A stretch of 14,288 bases of DNA from Catenibacterium mitsuoka_A. Lineage in GTDB: Bacteria; Bacillota_I; Bacilli_A; Erysipelotrichales; Coprobacillaceae. Each line of letters begins with the position of its first letter. Within the stretch, counting starts at the first letter, position 1. This document shows positions 13,656-14,288 of this stretch, piece after piece. The stretch is from the NCBI RefSeq assembly GCF_964259225.1, contig NZ_CAXVKN010000063.1; one strand, written 5' to 3'. Both the position numbers and the translations under genes were made by a program. The notes under the pieces were generated by a model. It was given only the letters and a program-made list of their open reading frames with translations, was not told where the DNA came from and made no database searches.

Positions 13656-14057
13656 TTTGAGTTGCTACATAATATCTGGTGGACTTAATTTCAGCAAACT
13701 ATTCAACAATATATGAGAGTGGTATTATCTACACGTTTGATTAAGTAATACTAATAACATTCACAAAAATCATACAAAAAATCATAAAACTGTTTCATGC
13801 GTTTGAAGAATTCAATAGAGTTGTTAATATTATTAGAATAGCTATGAGTGGACTGCTAAAGAGAAGATTTCTAAAACTTTGACACTTTGTTTGTCATCTA
13901 TTTATAACATCCATCTGTTTTCTGATTTAATTATACAACAGTTAGAAAATCTATGTATTAGATTCGTCTTCTAGAGCGCCTTTTAATAGGTGTTTAAAAA
14001 ATAAATTTAATTGATTTGTTGTTTTTACATTCAAATTGTATTACATCATTTATATTG
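13656..14057. other. Non-coding AT-rich stretch upstream of tnpB
   Basis: All frames on both strands are broken by frequent stops and I recognise no protein fragment. A minus-strand TATAAT (13930-13935) preceded by TG is an isolated extended -10-like match with no clear gene after it. The region could be the left part of the TnpB element or the body of a small plus-strand RNA ending at the terminator at 14058-14109. Confidence 0.4.
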
Positions 14058-14109
14058 TGTGCTATCCATCCCACACCTAAAGGAGTGGGATGGATAGCAC
14101 AGTTTTTTT
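14058..14109 (+). terminator. Strong plus-strand intrinsic terminator without a visible gene
   Basis: A perfect 17-bp GC-containing stem (TGTGCTATCCATCCCAC 14058-14074, GTGGGATGGATAGCACA 14085-14101) with a 10-nt loop is followed by G and seven T (14103-14109). It has every mark of an efficient terminator on the plus strand. On the minus strand no T-run follows. No plus-strand reading frame ends before it. Confidence 0.8.
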
Positions 14110-14245
14110 GTAATTACTGCTGAAGTTCCATGTAAGGTTATTCGCTAAATTATTGAAGATGATAAGACAAGATATCATCAGTAATAACTTCTATCAAAAA
14201 ATTAAAAAATAATTTGAATACCCACAAACCACAGGTTAGTGAAAA

Positions 14246-14288
14246 TTAAATTTCATAAGCACCGATTAAACGGCGTTCATGAAGCTGA
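14246..14288 (-). CDS. Possible C-terminal end of a gene running in from the right (partial)
   Basis: One minus-strand frame is open from the window edge to TAA at 14246-14248 and ends in LHERRLIGAYEI. Its charged and hydrophobic mix looks protein-like, but 13 codons are too few to identify a family. The same bases also fold into a hairpin (TTCAT/ATGAA and CGCCG/CGGTG), so this could instead be a structured RNA or the end of another mobile element. Confidence 0.25.
   Translation of the reverse strand, partial: QLHERRLIGAYEI

Noticed and set aside
13681..13760. Short plus-strand frame ending in MRVVLSTRLIK
   Set aside because: Only about 19 codons between stops, without a ribosome binding site or recognisable family.

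Overview
The base composition (AT-rich), strong purine-rich ribosome binding sites (GGAGG and GGGGG types), intrinsic terminators, a CcpA-type cre site and a mannose-family PTS point to a low-GC Firmicute. A gut Erysipelotrichia-like organism is my best guess, but nothing here fixes the genus. Every confidently assigned gene lies on the minus strand, so transcription runs from high to low coordinates.

Region 1 (1-3671) is a pile-up of mobile DNA. A complete IS21-family element (301-2932) carries istA and istB, multiple 22-23 bp end repeats and an exact 5-bp target duplication (ACCCT). About 70 bp further on lies a short element (3000-3671) with 12-bp perfect terminal inverted repeats. It holds only the C-terminal part of an IS1182/DDE transposase and looks like an internally deleted derivative. 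Region 2 (3672-5000) is a lone AAA ATPase/DUF4143 gene with a 19-bp-arm palindrome covering its probable -35 region.

Region 3 (5043-10126) is the metabolic core: an operon transcribed as EIIB-EIIC-EIID-EIIA of a mannose/fructose/sorbose-family PTS, then a GH13 alpha-glucosidase of the oligo-1,6-glucosidase type, then an RpiR-family regulator, closed by an intrinsic terminator. The genes abut or overlap by about 8-11 bases with their own Shine-Dalgarno sequences. Upstream are a -35/-10 pair, an imperfect inverted repeat over the -10 and a one-mismatch cre. The likely logic is uptake with phosphorylation of an alpha-glucoside, intracellular hydrolysis, control by an RpiR/SIS protein sensing a sugar phosphate, and glucose repression by CcpA.

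Region 4 (10326-12018) is an unusual chimera. The C-terminal half of a lactose/cellobiose-type PTS EIIC is joined in frame to an almost complete UPF0597 / L-cysteine desulfidase-like domain with all four predicted Fe-S cysteines. It has no convincing start site but a good terminator. Region 5 (12019-13655) is a stand-alone TnpB-family gene with intact RuvC residues but no zinc-ribbon cysteines, with a possible guide-RNA region at its 3' end. Region 6 (13656-14288) has no clear gene. It holds a strong plus-strand terminator without an obvious gene and, at the edge, a short structured or coding stretch.
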